Below, piece after piece: positions 1-8,184 of a stretch of DNA of 9,797 nucleotides. The DNA comes from Acidobacteriota bacterium (lineage in GTDB: Bacteria > Acidobacteriota > Terriglobia > Terriglobales > Acidobacteriaceae). The DNA lies in NCBI GenBank assembly GCA_003225595.1, contig QIAR01000365.1, positions 1 to 9,797 on the forward strand, in the 5' to 3' direction. The notes beneath the pieces are model-generated. The model did no database searches, was not told the DNA's origin, and saw only the letters and a program-made list of their open reading frames with translations. The position numbers and the translations under genes were made by a program. How positions within the stretch are numbered: the first letter of the stretch is position 1; each line of letters starts with the position of its first letter.

Positions 1-412
1 TAATTGGAAACACGGCCTCTATTCTACCGAGGCGGCTACAGAGCGCCGAAGCCTGTGCCAGCTACTGCGCGGATATAGGGAAACACTTGCGAAACTCAGC
101 AAAACTATCGCGGTGCATGGGGTAGATTGACAGTTTCTGTGTAGGCTCCCTCCCCCGCGGTCGGCCGGCAAAACAGATGGAGGTTCTGCTTCTGATTTCC
201 CAAATTTCCTTTGCAATCAGACGCTGGCTTTACCGCTACATCGAATGTGAAGCGACCGACAGCGGCGAACGGTTCACGCACATAAGACGAAAATCCGCTC
301 ACACTCTAAGGAACCATGCAGCCGCTTCGCTTGAAATCCCGCGGTGGAAGGTGCTTTACTGATAGCCGCTTGAGTGGATTGAAACCTACAGTATCCCTTC
401 CGGACTGTCTGC
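1..412. other. Region with no recognisable gene
   Basis: Short open frames exist on both strands, but none has a recognisable protein pattern, a convincing ribosome binding site or consistent codon use. I see no tRNA-like cloverleaf, insertion-sequence end or strong terminator hairpin. It may be the eroded flank of the relic that follows or the tail of a gene lying outside the window. Confidence 0.5.
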
Positions 413-885
413 ATGGCGAATCGTATGGTGTCGCGCCTTCTGCGTGTTTTCGCAATTTGTCTACTTCCGATTGTTACTCAGGCCCAGACCAACAGCCCCA
501 ACAAGCCGACCTGGTGGGCCAAGTATCAGTCGCTTGCCACCCACGGCGGTGCAGGGCGGCGGGGCGACAAGCTCCCAGATTCTTGGTACAAACGTCGACG
601 TGTCCGATGAGTGTGGACCGCAGAGTGAGACGTTCATTACCGTGAATCCGTCACGGCCTAGCATGCTTGCTGCAGGTTCAAACGAAATCTTTCGCGATCC
701 CATGCGCGGGTATTTTTCGAGCAATGCCGGGAAGAGTTGGGGCGCGGTCGATCTGCCGCTGCCCCTACCACGGCAAGGTACGAATGATGTGCCTTTGGTT
801 CTGATCCATCGCTTGCTTTTGATACCAGTGGCAATCTCTTTTACGGGTACATTGTCGTTTTAACCGGAAATGGTTTGGGGGCCGG
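413..885 (+). pseudogene. Secreted BNR/sialidase-like repeat protein, frame-broken N-terminal remnant
   Basis: The frame from 413 encodes a signal peptide (MANRMVSRLLRVFAICLLPI..TQAQ) and a mature start with PTWWAKYQSL. Near 541-555 similarity jumps to the next frame, with GTNVDVSDECGPQSETFI, then NPSRPSMLAAGSNEIF and GYFSSNAGKSWG, the typical 'S.D.G.SW' BNR signature. Near 792-793 it returns to the first frame, with FGSDPSLAFDTSGNLFYGYI. These blocks appear in the same order as in secreted BNR/sialidase-fold proteins of acidobacteria, which are usually several hundred residues long, so only about the first 150 residues survive. Past about 885 I cannot follow the protein. The two shifts compensate each other, so they could be sequencing errors, but the missing remainder argues for a true relic. 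No good Shine-Dalgarno sequence precedes 413. Family assignment is from pattern memory. Confidence 0.6.
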
Positions 886-1045
886 TCATTGGCGACGAGT
901 GCGAAGAACATAGCGTAGTGGACCATTTCCTGACCACTCGTCGATACTTGCAATTGCGGCTTTCACGGCGGAAAATGGCACGATCCCACTTTTTCCCAAT
1001 GTTGTCGCCGTCAACGTGAGGAGACACACCTCTTGACCAGAATGT

Positions 1046-1447
1046 TCAAAGTGCTTCTCGTTCTATCCTAAGGCCCGAGCCCGCCGTCAAAAGAAGTTCA
1101 GTGGCGGCGCGCTGGCCGCTAGCGATGGCGCCGTGCACCGTCCCGTTGTGTCCGCTGAAATCGGTCGCTTCTCCGGCAAAGAACAGGGTATTCCGAACCG
1201 GTGCAGCTAGTCTGCGCGCAGCTTCCTTACTATCGGCGAGAGCGTAACTGTAGGCACCCCGGCGGTAGGGATCAGACTGCCAGTCGTGTACAAAAGATAC
1301 TTGCACCAAGTCCCGCAAGGTTTCCACGGGTACCCCAAAGACGTGGTGCAAGACCTGCAATCCACGCTCCATGATGGCTGCATTTCCGCGGCCGGAGAGC
1401 TGCTCAGCACGGACTAGTCTTACCTTTGCTGGTCGGGGAGAACACAA
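1046..1447 (-). pseudogene. Flavin-containing amine oxidase, C-terminal fragment
   Basis: The frame ends in a typical C-terminal region of FAD-dependent amine oxidases (MAO/polyamine oxidase fold). It contains a WQSDPYRRGAYSYAL block, then LFFAGEATDFSGHNGTVHGA followed by IASGQRAA. In this family the GEAT-x(n)-TVHGA-x2-SG segment contacts the FAD and closes the active site. An intact enzyme is about 430-500 residues; only about 120 are recognisable here. The N-terminal FAD-binding motif (GxGxxG) is absent from the 600 bases upstream. The frame opens from a TTG codon with no ribosome binding site and hits a stop (TAA) about 20 bases further upstream. I read it as a 5'-deleted gene, not a functional short protein. 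The C-terminus itself looks undamaged, which suggests recent truncation. Confidence 0.75.
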
Positions 1448-2055
1448 CTCCTTGCGCGGCCAGGTTTGTTATCTCAGCTAGGTTCATTGTCCACACCTTA
1501 ATAAGCAGGGCGGGCAGGTGTGAAGGACCCGCCCCGCCAAAATCTCGCACAGAAGCACGAGGCCAGGGGATCAAGCCCGGCGAGGACTTAATACTGAGTT
1601 TCGGCTGAACCAGGAAATATCGGCCTAGAGACGGGACGAGCCTTCCTTGTAAGAGTGAATCGGCCAGTAGGTAGGGTATTGGGTCCCTAGGTAAACCACG
1701 ACCTTGGCTGATGTGAAACAGCGTCAAAATCGAACGTCTGCTGCCTGTCGATCATTCTCAAAAGTATTCATCAGCTTGTCTAAAATCAGGTCATCAAGCC
1801 AAATGTGCCGACCCAATTTGTGTAGCGTCATCAGGTTCACCAGGGACACGTGAAAAATAGGATTTTTACAGGCTGGCGTGCTCGGCGGAGATCAACCCCA
1901 TGCTCCTCCCTACCAAAGCCCAGAATGGAGCGACGAACCTGTGGCAGCAGCCAATAGCAGGTGGAAAACCGGAACAGCTGACCCCGGGTCACCTTTCCTT
2001 TCCGCCAAGCTGAGCCAATCACATCCACGATTACTGGGTGTACCGCTGCGGCAGA
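1448..2055. other. Non-coding gap between amine-oxidase fragment and permease
   Basis: About 600 bases with many stops in all frames and no protein I recognise. The missing N-terminal part of the amine oxidase is not here. One structure stands out: an inverted repeat GGGCGGG (1508-1514) with CCCGCCC (1528-1534) and a 13-base loop. On the minus strand it is followed by TGCTTATTAAGG, too poor in T for a good intrinsic terminator, though it lies where a terminator for the permease transcript could be. Confidence 0.5.
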
Positions 2056-3435
2056 CTACTTCCGCGCCGCAGCGCGCCGCTTCAGCAACCAGAAGGCAGG
2101 ACAGCTGGCAAGGATCACACTGAGACCATAGAAGCTGTGGCGGGTATCGGCGGCAAGGGCCGACGCCAGGAAGATCGGGGATAGGAACAATACAAGTCCG
2201 ACTGTCCAGGGATAGCCCCAGGCACGGTACGGGCGCGGTGTTTCGGGCTCCTTCTTTCGCAGCAGAAATACAGCGAGGTACGCAAGGGTGTACTTTGCCA
2301 CAAAGAAGAAAGCGCCCAAGGCCAGCACGAACTGAAACGAGCCGGAAATTATCATGAGGAACAGCGCTGCCGCAGTGGCCCAAAGTCCGACTGTGGGCGT
2401 GCCGCCCGCATTTACACGAGTGAACTGCCGGAACCCGGCGCCGTCCTCAGCCATGATGTATAAGACGCGAGGGCAATCGAGCAGCGTGGCATTGGCCAAG
2501 GCCAGGAGTGAAACGATCATTACGAGGTAGACAAAGCTATTGCCGTACTGGCCGACAAGGGCGACCGCGATCGGTGCGACCGAGAGGGTCTGCCGCGTCA
2601 TTTCAGTGACTGGAACCACGTGCAGCACGGCCACGTTCGTCAGCACGTAGATGCCGGCCAGCAGCAGCACACTAGTCATCATCGCGCGGGGGATTTCGCG
2701 CCCTGGGTTCTCGATTTCATCACCGAAGTAAATGACGCTGTACCAGCCGTCATAGGTGTAGATGACAGTTTGGACAACCAAGAGGACAGCCGTAGCGAGT
2801 GCCAGGCCGGAGGGCAAAGGCAAGGGAGTTGCAGTTGAGGCAGTTTTGCGGACGAGCGTCAGTCCGGCCACGATAAGGCAGAGAAAGACCACAGCGGTAA
2901 TCCCGCTGGTGATGTTTTGCGCCCAGCCGCCCCAGAGCACTCCGCGCCATTGCACCAGCGCGAGAGCCATGACAGCAGCAAGGGCGACCAGCACTTCGTG
3001 TCCGGCCAAGCGCGGCAGCAGGTGGTGGGCGTAGTCACCGGCAAGAATTGCCACCAGCGCTCCGCTGGCACAGAGGCCCATCCAGTCTGTCCAGCCCACG
3101 GCAAACGAGAGGTACTCGCCATAGGCGCGCCGGGTGAGTACGTAATAGCCACCAGAGCGCGGAATCATCGCGCCCAGCTCGGCCATGGCGAAACTGCCCA
3201 ACAGCGAATACACGCCGCCCGCGACCCAAGCAGCGATGATGAGGGCAGGAACAGGAATCCGGGCAGCGATTTCGCCCGGCGTTCCCATAATGCCTGCTCC
3301 GATAGTGTTGCCCAAAGTGACGGAAACACCGAAACCAAGGCCGAGCACCCGCAGCAACCCGCGAGCGGGAGACGCCTGCGACGGATCGGTTGCGGTGTGG
3401 TGCCGCTGCTCAATAGGGCTGCTCCTGAGGCGCAA
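2056..3435 (-). CDS. APC-superfamily amino-acid permease
   Basis: An integral inner-membrane transporter of 459 codons that moves amino acids by exchange or cation symport. Family features visible are the unwound first helix with GNTIGAGIMGTPG (residues 42-54), an early AMAELGAMIPRSGGYY block after helix 2, about 12 hydrophobic segments, and the C-terminal PRPYRAWGYPW motif (residues 400-410) before the last two helices. The length is normal for the family and the frame is intact. It most resembles the LAT/serine-threonine exchanger branch, but the substrate cannot be read from sequence. The most upstream start is a TTG at 3433-3435 directly after an in-frame stop and without a clear Shine-Dalgarno. 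A GTG (V30) or TTG (L27) just before helix 1 would leave an unusually short cytoplasmic tail. A TTGACA hexamer lies upstream on the minus strand (3461-3466) but has no good -10 partner. It stands alone, flanked by relics. Confidence 0.9.
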   Translation of the reverse strand: MRLRSSPIEQRHHTATDPSQASPARGLLRVLGLGFGVSVTLGNTIGAGIMGTPGEIAARIPVPALIIAAWVAGGVYSLLGSFAMAELGAMIPRSGGYYVLTRRAYGEYLSFAVGWTDWMGLCASGALVAILAGDYAHHLLPRLAGHEVLVALAAVMALALVQWRGVLWGGWAQNITSGITAVVFLCLIVAGLTLVRKTASTATPLPLPSGLALATAVLLVVQTVIYTYDGWYSVIYFGDEIENPGREIPRAMMTSVLLLAGIYVLTNVAVLHVVPVTEMTRQTLSVAPIAVALVGQYGNSFVYLVMIVSLLALANATLLDCPRVLYIMAEDGAGFRQFTRVNAGGTPTVGLWATAAALFLMIISGSFQFVLALGAFFFVAKYTLAYLAVFLLRKKEPETPRPYRAWGYPWTVGLVLFLSPIFLASALAADTRHSFYGLSVILASCPAFWLLKRRAAARK

Positions 3436-3451
3436 TTACTCTGAGGCGCAA
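3425..3451. repeat. 11-bp direct repeat at the permease start
   Basis: CTGAGGCGCAA occurs at 3425-3435 and again at 3441-3451, a period of 16 bases, so this looks like a partial 16-bp tandem duplication. The first copy contains the TTG assigned as the permease start; the stop codon immediately upstream of that TTG lies in the spacer. Confidence 0.7.
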
Positions 3452-3597
3452 AGAGGAATGTGTCAATTTACACCTGTTCGACCCGGCCGTACCATGCCAA
3501 ATGCTGGAAGGATGGAGGTCGGACCCCAAGAGCTTCTTGTCGAGAAGTCCCCCTTTGCACCAAAAGGTTCGATACGGAAGCGCAAGCTAGAGACAGA

Positions 3598-3852
3598 TTG
3601 GAATAGCGAAGTCGACCTCTCTGGTGAAGGCCGGCCTAGCGTGTCAACGAGCTGTCACCGCCGATCAACATGTACTGGTCGAACGCTCTCTTCGTATCCG
3701 GAGAGATTTTCGAGCGGTAAAACTGCCAGCGACTCGATATGTGTCCGACTCCCTCTGCCCAGCAGCCGTTCCCGCCAGCTACCTACATTCAGCACCAGCG
3801 CAAGAATCCTGGAGGCTGTCCTCCTGGTGGGCTGGGCGAAATTCGCCAACAC
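3598..3852 (-). pseudogene. Remnant of TPR/adenylate-cyclase-like regulator ('SLAVLPLENLSG' family)
   Basis: The minus strand carries a hydrophobic stretch (RILALVLNVGSW) followed by THIESLAVLPLENLSG. This junction is typical of signalling proteins in which a DNA-binding or Ser/Thr kinase domain and one membrane helix precede a periplasmic segment and TPR repeats. The usual continuation is D..Q.YFADGMT..L...L..I..LRV.SRTS...Q. Here the same frame reads YEESVRPVHVDRR, then TGA (3655-3657), then QLVDTLGRPSPERSTSLFQ, which aligns in register with that block. Spacing is about two residues short, and the FADGMT core is mutated. After 3598 the similarity is lost, and neither the upstream effector domain nor the TPR array is present. 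I read this as an old, point-mutated relic, not a sequencing artefact. The assignment rests on motif memory alone. Confidence 0.6.
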
Positions 3853-3991
3853 TGTTGCATTCGGTCTTGGAACCGTGCCGGACTTTCACAACCGAAGAAT
3901 CGCGGAAGAATTAGGGAAGGCCCGAGCCGCCCACCAGGAGACCCATGTACCTGTGATCGGCTAGTGGATGGCTTCCGCGGTGTCAGCTGTT

Positions 3992-4261
3992 TCAACGTCG
4001 CTTGCGCTGGCGGTCCGCGAGGTGATCATTTAGCTTCTTGTAGAACGTTTGACTAGCCCTCGCGGGAATCTCGAAAGCTCGGCCGTCGCCCACAAGCTTG
4101 ACCACGTTCCGTGCGCCATCCAGGATGGCGCTACAGTGGGCACAGTCCTTAAAGTGGGAGGCCATCGTGGCATGGAGCCCGGGATCCACTTCGTCGTCAA
4201 GATAGTTTGAAATCTGCCGCCACACTTCTTCGCAGTCGATTTCGATGGGTTTTTTGGCCAC
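3992..4261 (-). CDS. Zinc-finger (HC2-type) anti-sigma-like protein
   Basis: An 89-residue soluble protein. Residues 10-43 carry the anti-sigma zinc-binding pattern: Cys10, then EEVW..ISNYLDDEVDP, then His36-x3-Cys40-x2-Cys43. Proteins with this fold bind and inhibit an ECF sigma factor, sometimes in response to redox through the zinc site. There is no membrane helix after the finger, so this would be a cytoplasmic or stand-alone version. The start is GTG (4259-4261), with only a weak AAGG upstream. An ECF sigma gene normally lies directly upstream; here the preceding 250 bases contain none, so it is an orphan in this window. It could belong to the 3' end of the SnoaL-ending operon, but the 250-base gap argues for its own promoter. 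The C-terminal third (residues 60-89) is basic. Confidence 0.75.
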   Translation of the reverse strand: MAKKPIEIDCEEVWRQISNYLDDEVDPGLHATMASHFKDCAHCSAILDGARNVVKLVGDGRAFEIPARASQTFYKKLNDHLADRQRKRR

Positions 4262-4514
4262 GTGCCTTATTCCCGTTCCAGGCTACGATCCAGCCTTCGG
4301 TCTCGTTCTCGTTATCAAGGTCGAACATTCATATTCTCGCGCCTTCCTTCCAACCTCGGTCAAAAACAGGTGCAAGCATATCGCGCATCATGGCTCACTA
4401 CTCGGTAAGCAGGTTTGACTGCCGCTTTGGAAGAAGCAATTGTCCTCTCATGTGACACAGCAACCCCAAAAAGTTGACACTTCCTCCCGGACCTCGTTCC
4501 CAAGAAGTCGATAC

Positions 4515-5029
4515 CTACGAATAATCAGGAACTTGGGCAGCCTGCCCGATCTTCGAGCGTCTCCGGCGCACGGAGCGACGAACTGCCACGGTGCGCCTGC
4601 CTCCCAGTTCTGCCAAGACCTCAGGTGGCATCTGCGGCGGAACGTCCACATTGTCAAGAAAAATCGCGATCTTCCACCTTCCGTCGGTACTCTTTTGCCA
4701 GATCTCCAGGTATCGTGTGCGCGTTGTGATCGACCTTCCACGCTTCTTGGGTGTCAGCGTGAGCCGGTGCCAGCCCCAGTCGAAAGCGAATGGACCATGA
4801 ACTCGAATGGAAATGATCGTGACTGCAGTTCCGCGTCGTATCGTGCAAAGAGTTTTTTCATCCGATGCTTAAGCACTGCCCGTGCCTCAGCGCCGTAGAA
4901 GGACGCAAGGCCCGCGGACATGTCACTGTATCCGTCCGCAAAAACGGAAAGAACGCCGTTCACATCCCCTTTGTTGTAAGCATCGCGCAGCTTTGTCTTT
5001 GCTAGCCGAATCGCGTAGCTATCATCCAT
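4515..5029 (-). pseudogene. SnoaL/DUF4440-like (NTF2-fold) protein, single frameshift
   Basis: From ATG at 5027-5029 the protein reads as an NTF2-fold member: KTKLRDAYNKGDVNGVLSVF, then ADGYSDMSAG and ALFARYDAEL-type helices. At 4824-4829 the frame breaks. One added base there restores VTIISIRVHG, FDWGWHRLTLTPKK, TRTRYLEIWQKSTDGRWKIA and IFLDNVDVPPQMPPEVL, ending at TAG 4515-4517 (about 171 residues). The restored second half contains the usual W.I..F..N strand of the family. Such proteins bind or isomerise small molecules; the substrate is unknown. It has no signal peptide, unlike its upstream neighbours. The SMP-30 stop codon (5038-5040) overlaps an in-frame TTG (5039-5041) just upstream, so translation may be coupled. 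The single missing base is not in a homopolymer; it may be a mutation or a consensus error. Confidence 0.7.
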
Positions 5030-5037
5030 GTTTTTTC

Positions 5038-6727
5038 TCAATTTCCTGACTCAGTCCTCGATAGCGGGGCCTTCATTGGACAGATCAGCGGACGAATCCC
5101 CGGAGTATTTAGCCGGATTCGGTAGAGACCGATTTTTGCACAAAGATATAGAGTTTTGCCGTCGTCGTCGCCCCACTCGAAGTTGTGCGGATGCTCCGGG
5201 CCGACAATCGTGCCCAGGTGCCTGCCTTCTGGCGAGATGACCCACAAGCCACCGGGACCAGAGACGTAGAGATTACCCTTCTGATCGACCTTCATCCCGT
5301 CGAGCGCATCTTCGCCTTCGGCCGACGTCATATCAAAGAAGATTTTTCCATTCAACAGCGTTCCATCCAGGTTCACTTCGTACCGCATGATGATTTTCTT
5401 CTTCTTATCCCAATTGTCTACATAGAAGTACTTTTCGTCGGGTGAAAATGCGAGGCCATTCGGGCCGCTCAGTTCGTTGGTCAGCAGCTGAACGTTTTTC
5501 CCGTCCGGAGACACCCGGAAGACTCCGCTGTAGGGCAGCTCTTTTCGTGGATCGTCGAAAAACTTCGGCAGTCCAAATGGAGGATCGGTGAAATACAAAG
5601 CTCCATCCGACTTGTAGACGAGGTCGTTGGGACTGTTGAGCCGCTTCCCCTCATAACGATCAGCCAGTACCGTGAGCTGTCCGTTCTTTTCCATGCGAAC
5701 GACTCGCCGGTTGCCGTGCTGGTTGATGGTGAGGCGACCCTGCTTATCGAGAGTCAGGCCGTTGGAACCGGGTTGATTGTACTCGCCGATATCCATGCCA
5801 CGGTAGCCGCTCTTGGTCATGAAGATCGACAGCTGCCCATCCTGGGTCCAACGGTAGATAACGTTGTTATTGGGATCGCTGAAGAGGAGGTAACCGTCCG
5901 TGTCTTCCGCGCGGCACCCAGATGGGCCCCTCGGTAAACAGGAATCCTCCTGCGAGTTTCTCGATTTTAGCGCCCGCCGGAACAATCTCGTCCAGTGCCG
6001 GGTCCTTCCTGATCACCTGTGCCGGAGTCTCGCTGATCGCCACCTTGGGCGACTTGTAAAAATCGAGGGTTGCCGACTTGATCCAGATGAAATTCTGGGG
6101 GCTGTAGGAAATTGGCCCGTTGATCCCGAAGACAGCAAGGTCAATGCGTTGGCCGGGCTGGGCGTTTCTGGTGATGACGATACGATTGGGAGCATTGAAT
6201 CCCTTGATGACTGGCCCGCCAGGCTGGCCTAGCACACGGGGCATTTTGCCGTCGGCCCAGACTTCAGCGTAGTCGTCAATCACGATTTCAAACGCGACCG
6301 TCGACCCCGCGGTTTCAAAATTGCCGACCTTCTCTGGGATGGCAATATTTATGCGATACCAGTTGAAACAGACCTTTGCGGTTGATCGCCGCTGATCAAG
6401 ACTAGCGGCGTCGATCGCTTCCCAGTGGGAATCATCGAAATCCGCCACACCGGCGTGCGGAGTGTAGTCGTAGGTCTTGATGGGTGCTCCGCTGGGTTTG
6501 AGATCCGGGCCCACGGCACGCGAATCGGCGTCCACAATCTTGACGTCGTGGTAGCGCCACTGGCCCTTCACCAGTTCCACTCCTTCGTGAGAAGCCAGGT
6601 CGATCACGGCGTCCAGGCGGCCCACAGGAGGATCTTGGATCGTCTGCGCTCCCACCCTGACCAATGCCAACGACAAAACCAACCACAGCACTGTCGAAGC
6701 ACTCCAAACATGCCAAGTTTTCTTCAT
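5038..6727 (-). pseudogene. Exported SMP-30/gluconolactonase-like protein with N-terminal jelly-roll domain, single frameshift
   Basis: The start is ATG at 6725-6727 (a GTG two codons upstream is possible), 13 bases after the GlcG-cupin stop. Residues 1-27 are a signal peptide ending VRVGA/QT. Residues about 45-225 form a beta-rich galactose-binding/lectin-like domain (CFNWYRINIAIPEK, EIVIDDYAEVWADG). From about 255 a six-bladed SMP-30 propeller begins with LFTEGPIWV. The frame then breaks between about 5897 and 5918 (one base too many, or two too few) and continues with DGYLLFSDPNNNVIYRW. Expected metal ligands are visible: Glu in FTEGP, Asn in NSPND, Asn in GPNGLAFSPD and Asp in DGMKVDQKGNLYVS; the YFTDPPFGL signature is also present. 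The family hydrolyses lactones such as gluconolactone with a divalent metal. Apart from this lesion about 562 residues look normal, so consensus error is possible. Exact substrate unknown. Confidence 0.8.
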
Positions 6728-6740
6728 GTTCACGTCTCGC

Positions 6741-7637
6741 TTAGCGAACTTTTACAACGTAATAGAGAAATGGATTGGTGACTTCCAGGAACTGGTGCGG
6801 CACACCGTTAGGCACAACGATCACATCGCCTTTGGATATTTGTTGCGTCTGGCCGTTTCGAATGCTCGATCCCCGCAGTTCGTCGGGTGCTGTGGCAGCG
6901 GTGTCAACAGGCACGCCACCCGTGACAAAAGTCGCCGAACCTTCCAACACATAGATCACGTCCGCGTCTTTCGTGTGGATCTCCGCCTGTCCGGGTTTCT
7001 CACGGCGGCTGGCGTGAACCATGTAGTTGCGACCATCGCTGCCATCTAGCAGGACCGCGCCCTTAGAGAAGGCGTCTTCCACCTTGCTCTTTTCGAAATA
7101 GGAAACTGGGGCCGTTGAACCAACGGCTGCGCTCGCCCCCGGTGTGAATGCATTTGCTCCGGCGATGGCGAGCTTTTCATCCTGGTCAGCGCTGGCCGCG
7201 CCGCTCACGCCCACACCGCCGACAATCTGGCCGTCCACGGTGATAGGAATCCCGCCGATCAGAGGGGTGAAGTTCTCGAGCACTGTCATTACAGTGCAGC
7301 CTTTGCCGCTGGAATTGATCAGTTCTTCAAAGAAGCGCGTAGGCTGCTTGAACATAACGGCAATTCGAGCTTTGCCGATCGAGATGTTCGCACCTGCCGA
7401 GAAAGTGCCGTCCAACCGTTCCAGCGCCATCAGGTTGCCGCCGTCGTCTACTACGGCGATAACGCCGCCGGGAGCTTGTAGCTTTTGTGCCTCGGCCTTC
7501 GCCGTGGCAATGACGCGCTCGGCGCCTTGCAGCGTGAGAGTCTTCTTCTCAAATGTCTGGCCGATGGCTAAGTTCGCGAATGTGGAGAGACTCGCCAAAA
7601 GTAAAATCCAGCGAATCACGATGAGTTTGTTTCGCAT
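6741..7637 (-). CDS. Exported GlcG/HbpS-like domain fused to a cupin
   Basis: A 298-residue protein with a signal peptide (residues 1-26, cleaved near AIG/QTF). Residues 30-165 are a GlcG/HbpS (haem-degrading, PF03928-type) domain, with GGVIAVVDDGGNLMALERLD (57-76) and GGIPITVDGQIVGGVGVSG (128-146). HbpS members bind haem and respond to oxidative stress; GlcG itself is of uncertain function. Residues 200-298 are a cupin: H221 and D224-D226 sit in place of the usual HxH...E motif, and GDVIVVPNGVPHQFLEVTN (270-288) is a good second motif with His281. The first motif is incomplete, so metal binding may be altered. A Shine-Dalgarno AGGA lies six bases before the ATG at 7635-7637. It is the second gene of the operon, 83 bp after DM13 and about 13 bp before SMP-30. 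Confidence 0.85.
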   Translation of the reverse strand: MRNKLIVIRWILLLASLSTFANLAIGQTFEKKTLTLQGAERVIATAKAEAQKLQAPGGVIAVVDDGGNLMALERLDGTFSAGANISIGKARIAVMFKQPTRFFEELINSSGKGCTVMTVLENFTPLIGGIPITVDGQIVGGVGVSGAASADQDEKLAIAGANAFTPGASAAVGSTAPVSYFEKSKVEDAFSKGAVLLDGSDGRNYMVHASRREKPGQAEIHTKDADVIYVLEGSATFVTGGVPVDTAATAPDELRGSSIRNGQTQQISKGDVIVVPNGVPHQFLEVTNPFLYYVVKVR

Positions 7638-7691
7638 TTTTTCCTGCTTTCTGCTTCTGTGATGGGGCGCTGGTCTCCTTTTCGTGGCCGG

Positions 7692-7706
7692 CCGGCGCCC
7701 CGCCGG
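7692..7706. other. GC-rich perfect hairpin between the DM13 and GlcG-cupin genes
   Basis: CCGGCG-CCC-CGCCGG is a perfect 6-bp stem with a 3-base loop. Part of it can also pair in a larger fold: GGGGCGC (7664-7670) with GCGCCCC (7695-7701). On the minus strand it lies just after the DM13 stop and is not followed by a T-run, so it is not a standard intrinsic terminator. It could act as an mRNA-stability or partial-termination element within the operon. Confidence 0.45.
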
Positions 7707-7720
7707 TTAAGGTTTCTTCC

Positions 7721-8122
7721 TTACTGAACGGGGCTGGAGAAAGAAGCCTCGCCCAGATTCGTTTCTGCCCAGGCGCACCAGATGATCACCTTCGATACGT
7801 TCTTCACATAGCTGGGCAGAACGATTTCCTTCTGGTACTTGTCGCCGGGCAGCGCCTTCTTTTTTAACTTGTCGAGGTCATAGACGTTGCTGTCGGAATC
7901 GACAACCCGCCAGTGCGGATCTGGAGTATCCGGCACGACGAAGTCGTCCGACAGCGAGAGAACGCTCTTGCCGTCACGGGTGCTGTGGGTGACGTGTCCT
8001 TTGTTTGCTTTCGGGCCCTGGAACTGGCTCGAGCTGTGCATGTCTTGAGCAGAGGCCGAGATGGCGAACAGCACCGTCGTCATCAGCAGAGCTCGATAGA
8101 GAAACTGGATGGTCTTATTCAT
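7721..8122 (-). CDS. Exported DM13-domain protein
   Basis: The likely start is ATG 8120-8122, because AGGA sits six bases before it; the ATG two codons earlier (8126-8128) would abut that site. The product is 133 residues. Residues 1-26 are a signal peptide ending SASA/Q. Residues about 37-128 fit the DM13 domain: GHVTHSTRDGKSVLSLSDDF (42-61), a DPHWRVV segment where other members have 'P.L.V.L', YQKEIVLPSYV (96-106), and the conserved cysteine in KVIIWCAWAE (Cys116) before a G-A/S-F end. DM13 domains are proposed to take part in redox or electron transfer through that cysteine; no biochemical role is firm. It is the first gene of the four-gene minus-strand operon, with the 14-bp palindrome 63 bases upstream. 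There is no lipobox, so it is probably periplasmic or secreted. Confidence 0.75.
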   Translation of the reverse strand: MNKTIQFLYRALLMTTVLFAISASAQDMHSSSQFQGPKANKGHVTHSTRDGKSVLSLSDDFVVPDTPDPHWRVVDSDSNVYDLDKLKKKALPGDKYQKEIVLPSYVKNVSKVIIWCAWAETNLGEASFSSPVQ

Positions 8123-8184
8123 GTTCATTCCTTTGCCTAGTACTTGGAGAATTAGTCGTGAGTTTGTCTCTGGCAGCCGGCGTA

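Noticed and set aside
1508..1534. GGGCGGG/CCCGCCC hairpin as an intrinsic terminator
   Set aside because: No T-run follows on either strand, and the loop is 13 bases, so I left it as a note.
1724..1831. Minus-strand 35-codon frame with MTLHKLGRHIWLDDL, faintly like a transaldolase N-terminus
   Set aside because: Only a handful of residues resemble the family, the rest does not follow it, and there is no ribosome binding site.
1910..2383. Minus-strand open frame overlapping the permease 3' end in another frame
   Set aside because: Most of it lies inside the permease gene, and the protein shows no known pattern.
2917..3444. Plus-strand open frame of 175 codons opposite the permease
   Set aside because: It is antisense to clearly coding transmembrane sequence; Arg/His/Gln-rich composition is typical of a shadow frame.
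3185..3964. Long plus-strand open frame of 259 codons
   Set aside because: It runs antisense to the permease N-terminus and the TPR relic, with shadow-like composition and no recognisable domain.
4448..4741. Separate minus-strand frame of 97 codons after the SnoaL N-terminus
   Set aside because: The correct continuation of SnoaL lies in a different frame (YLEIWQKSTDG, FLDNVDVPPQ); this one is a shadow.
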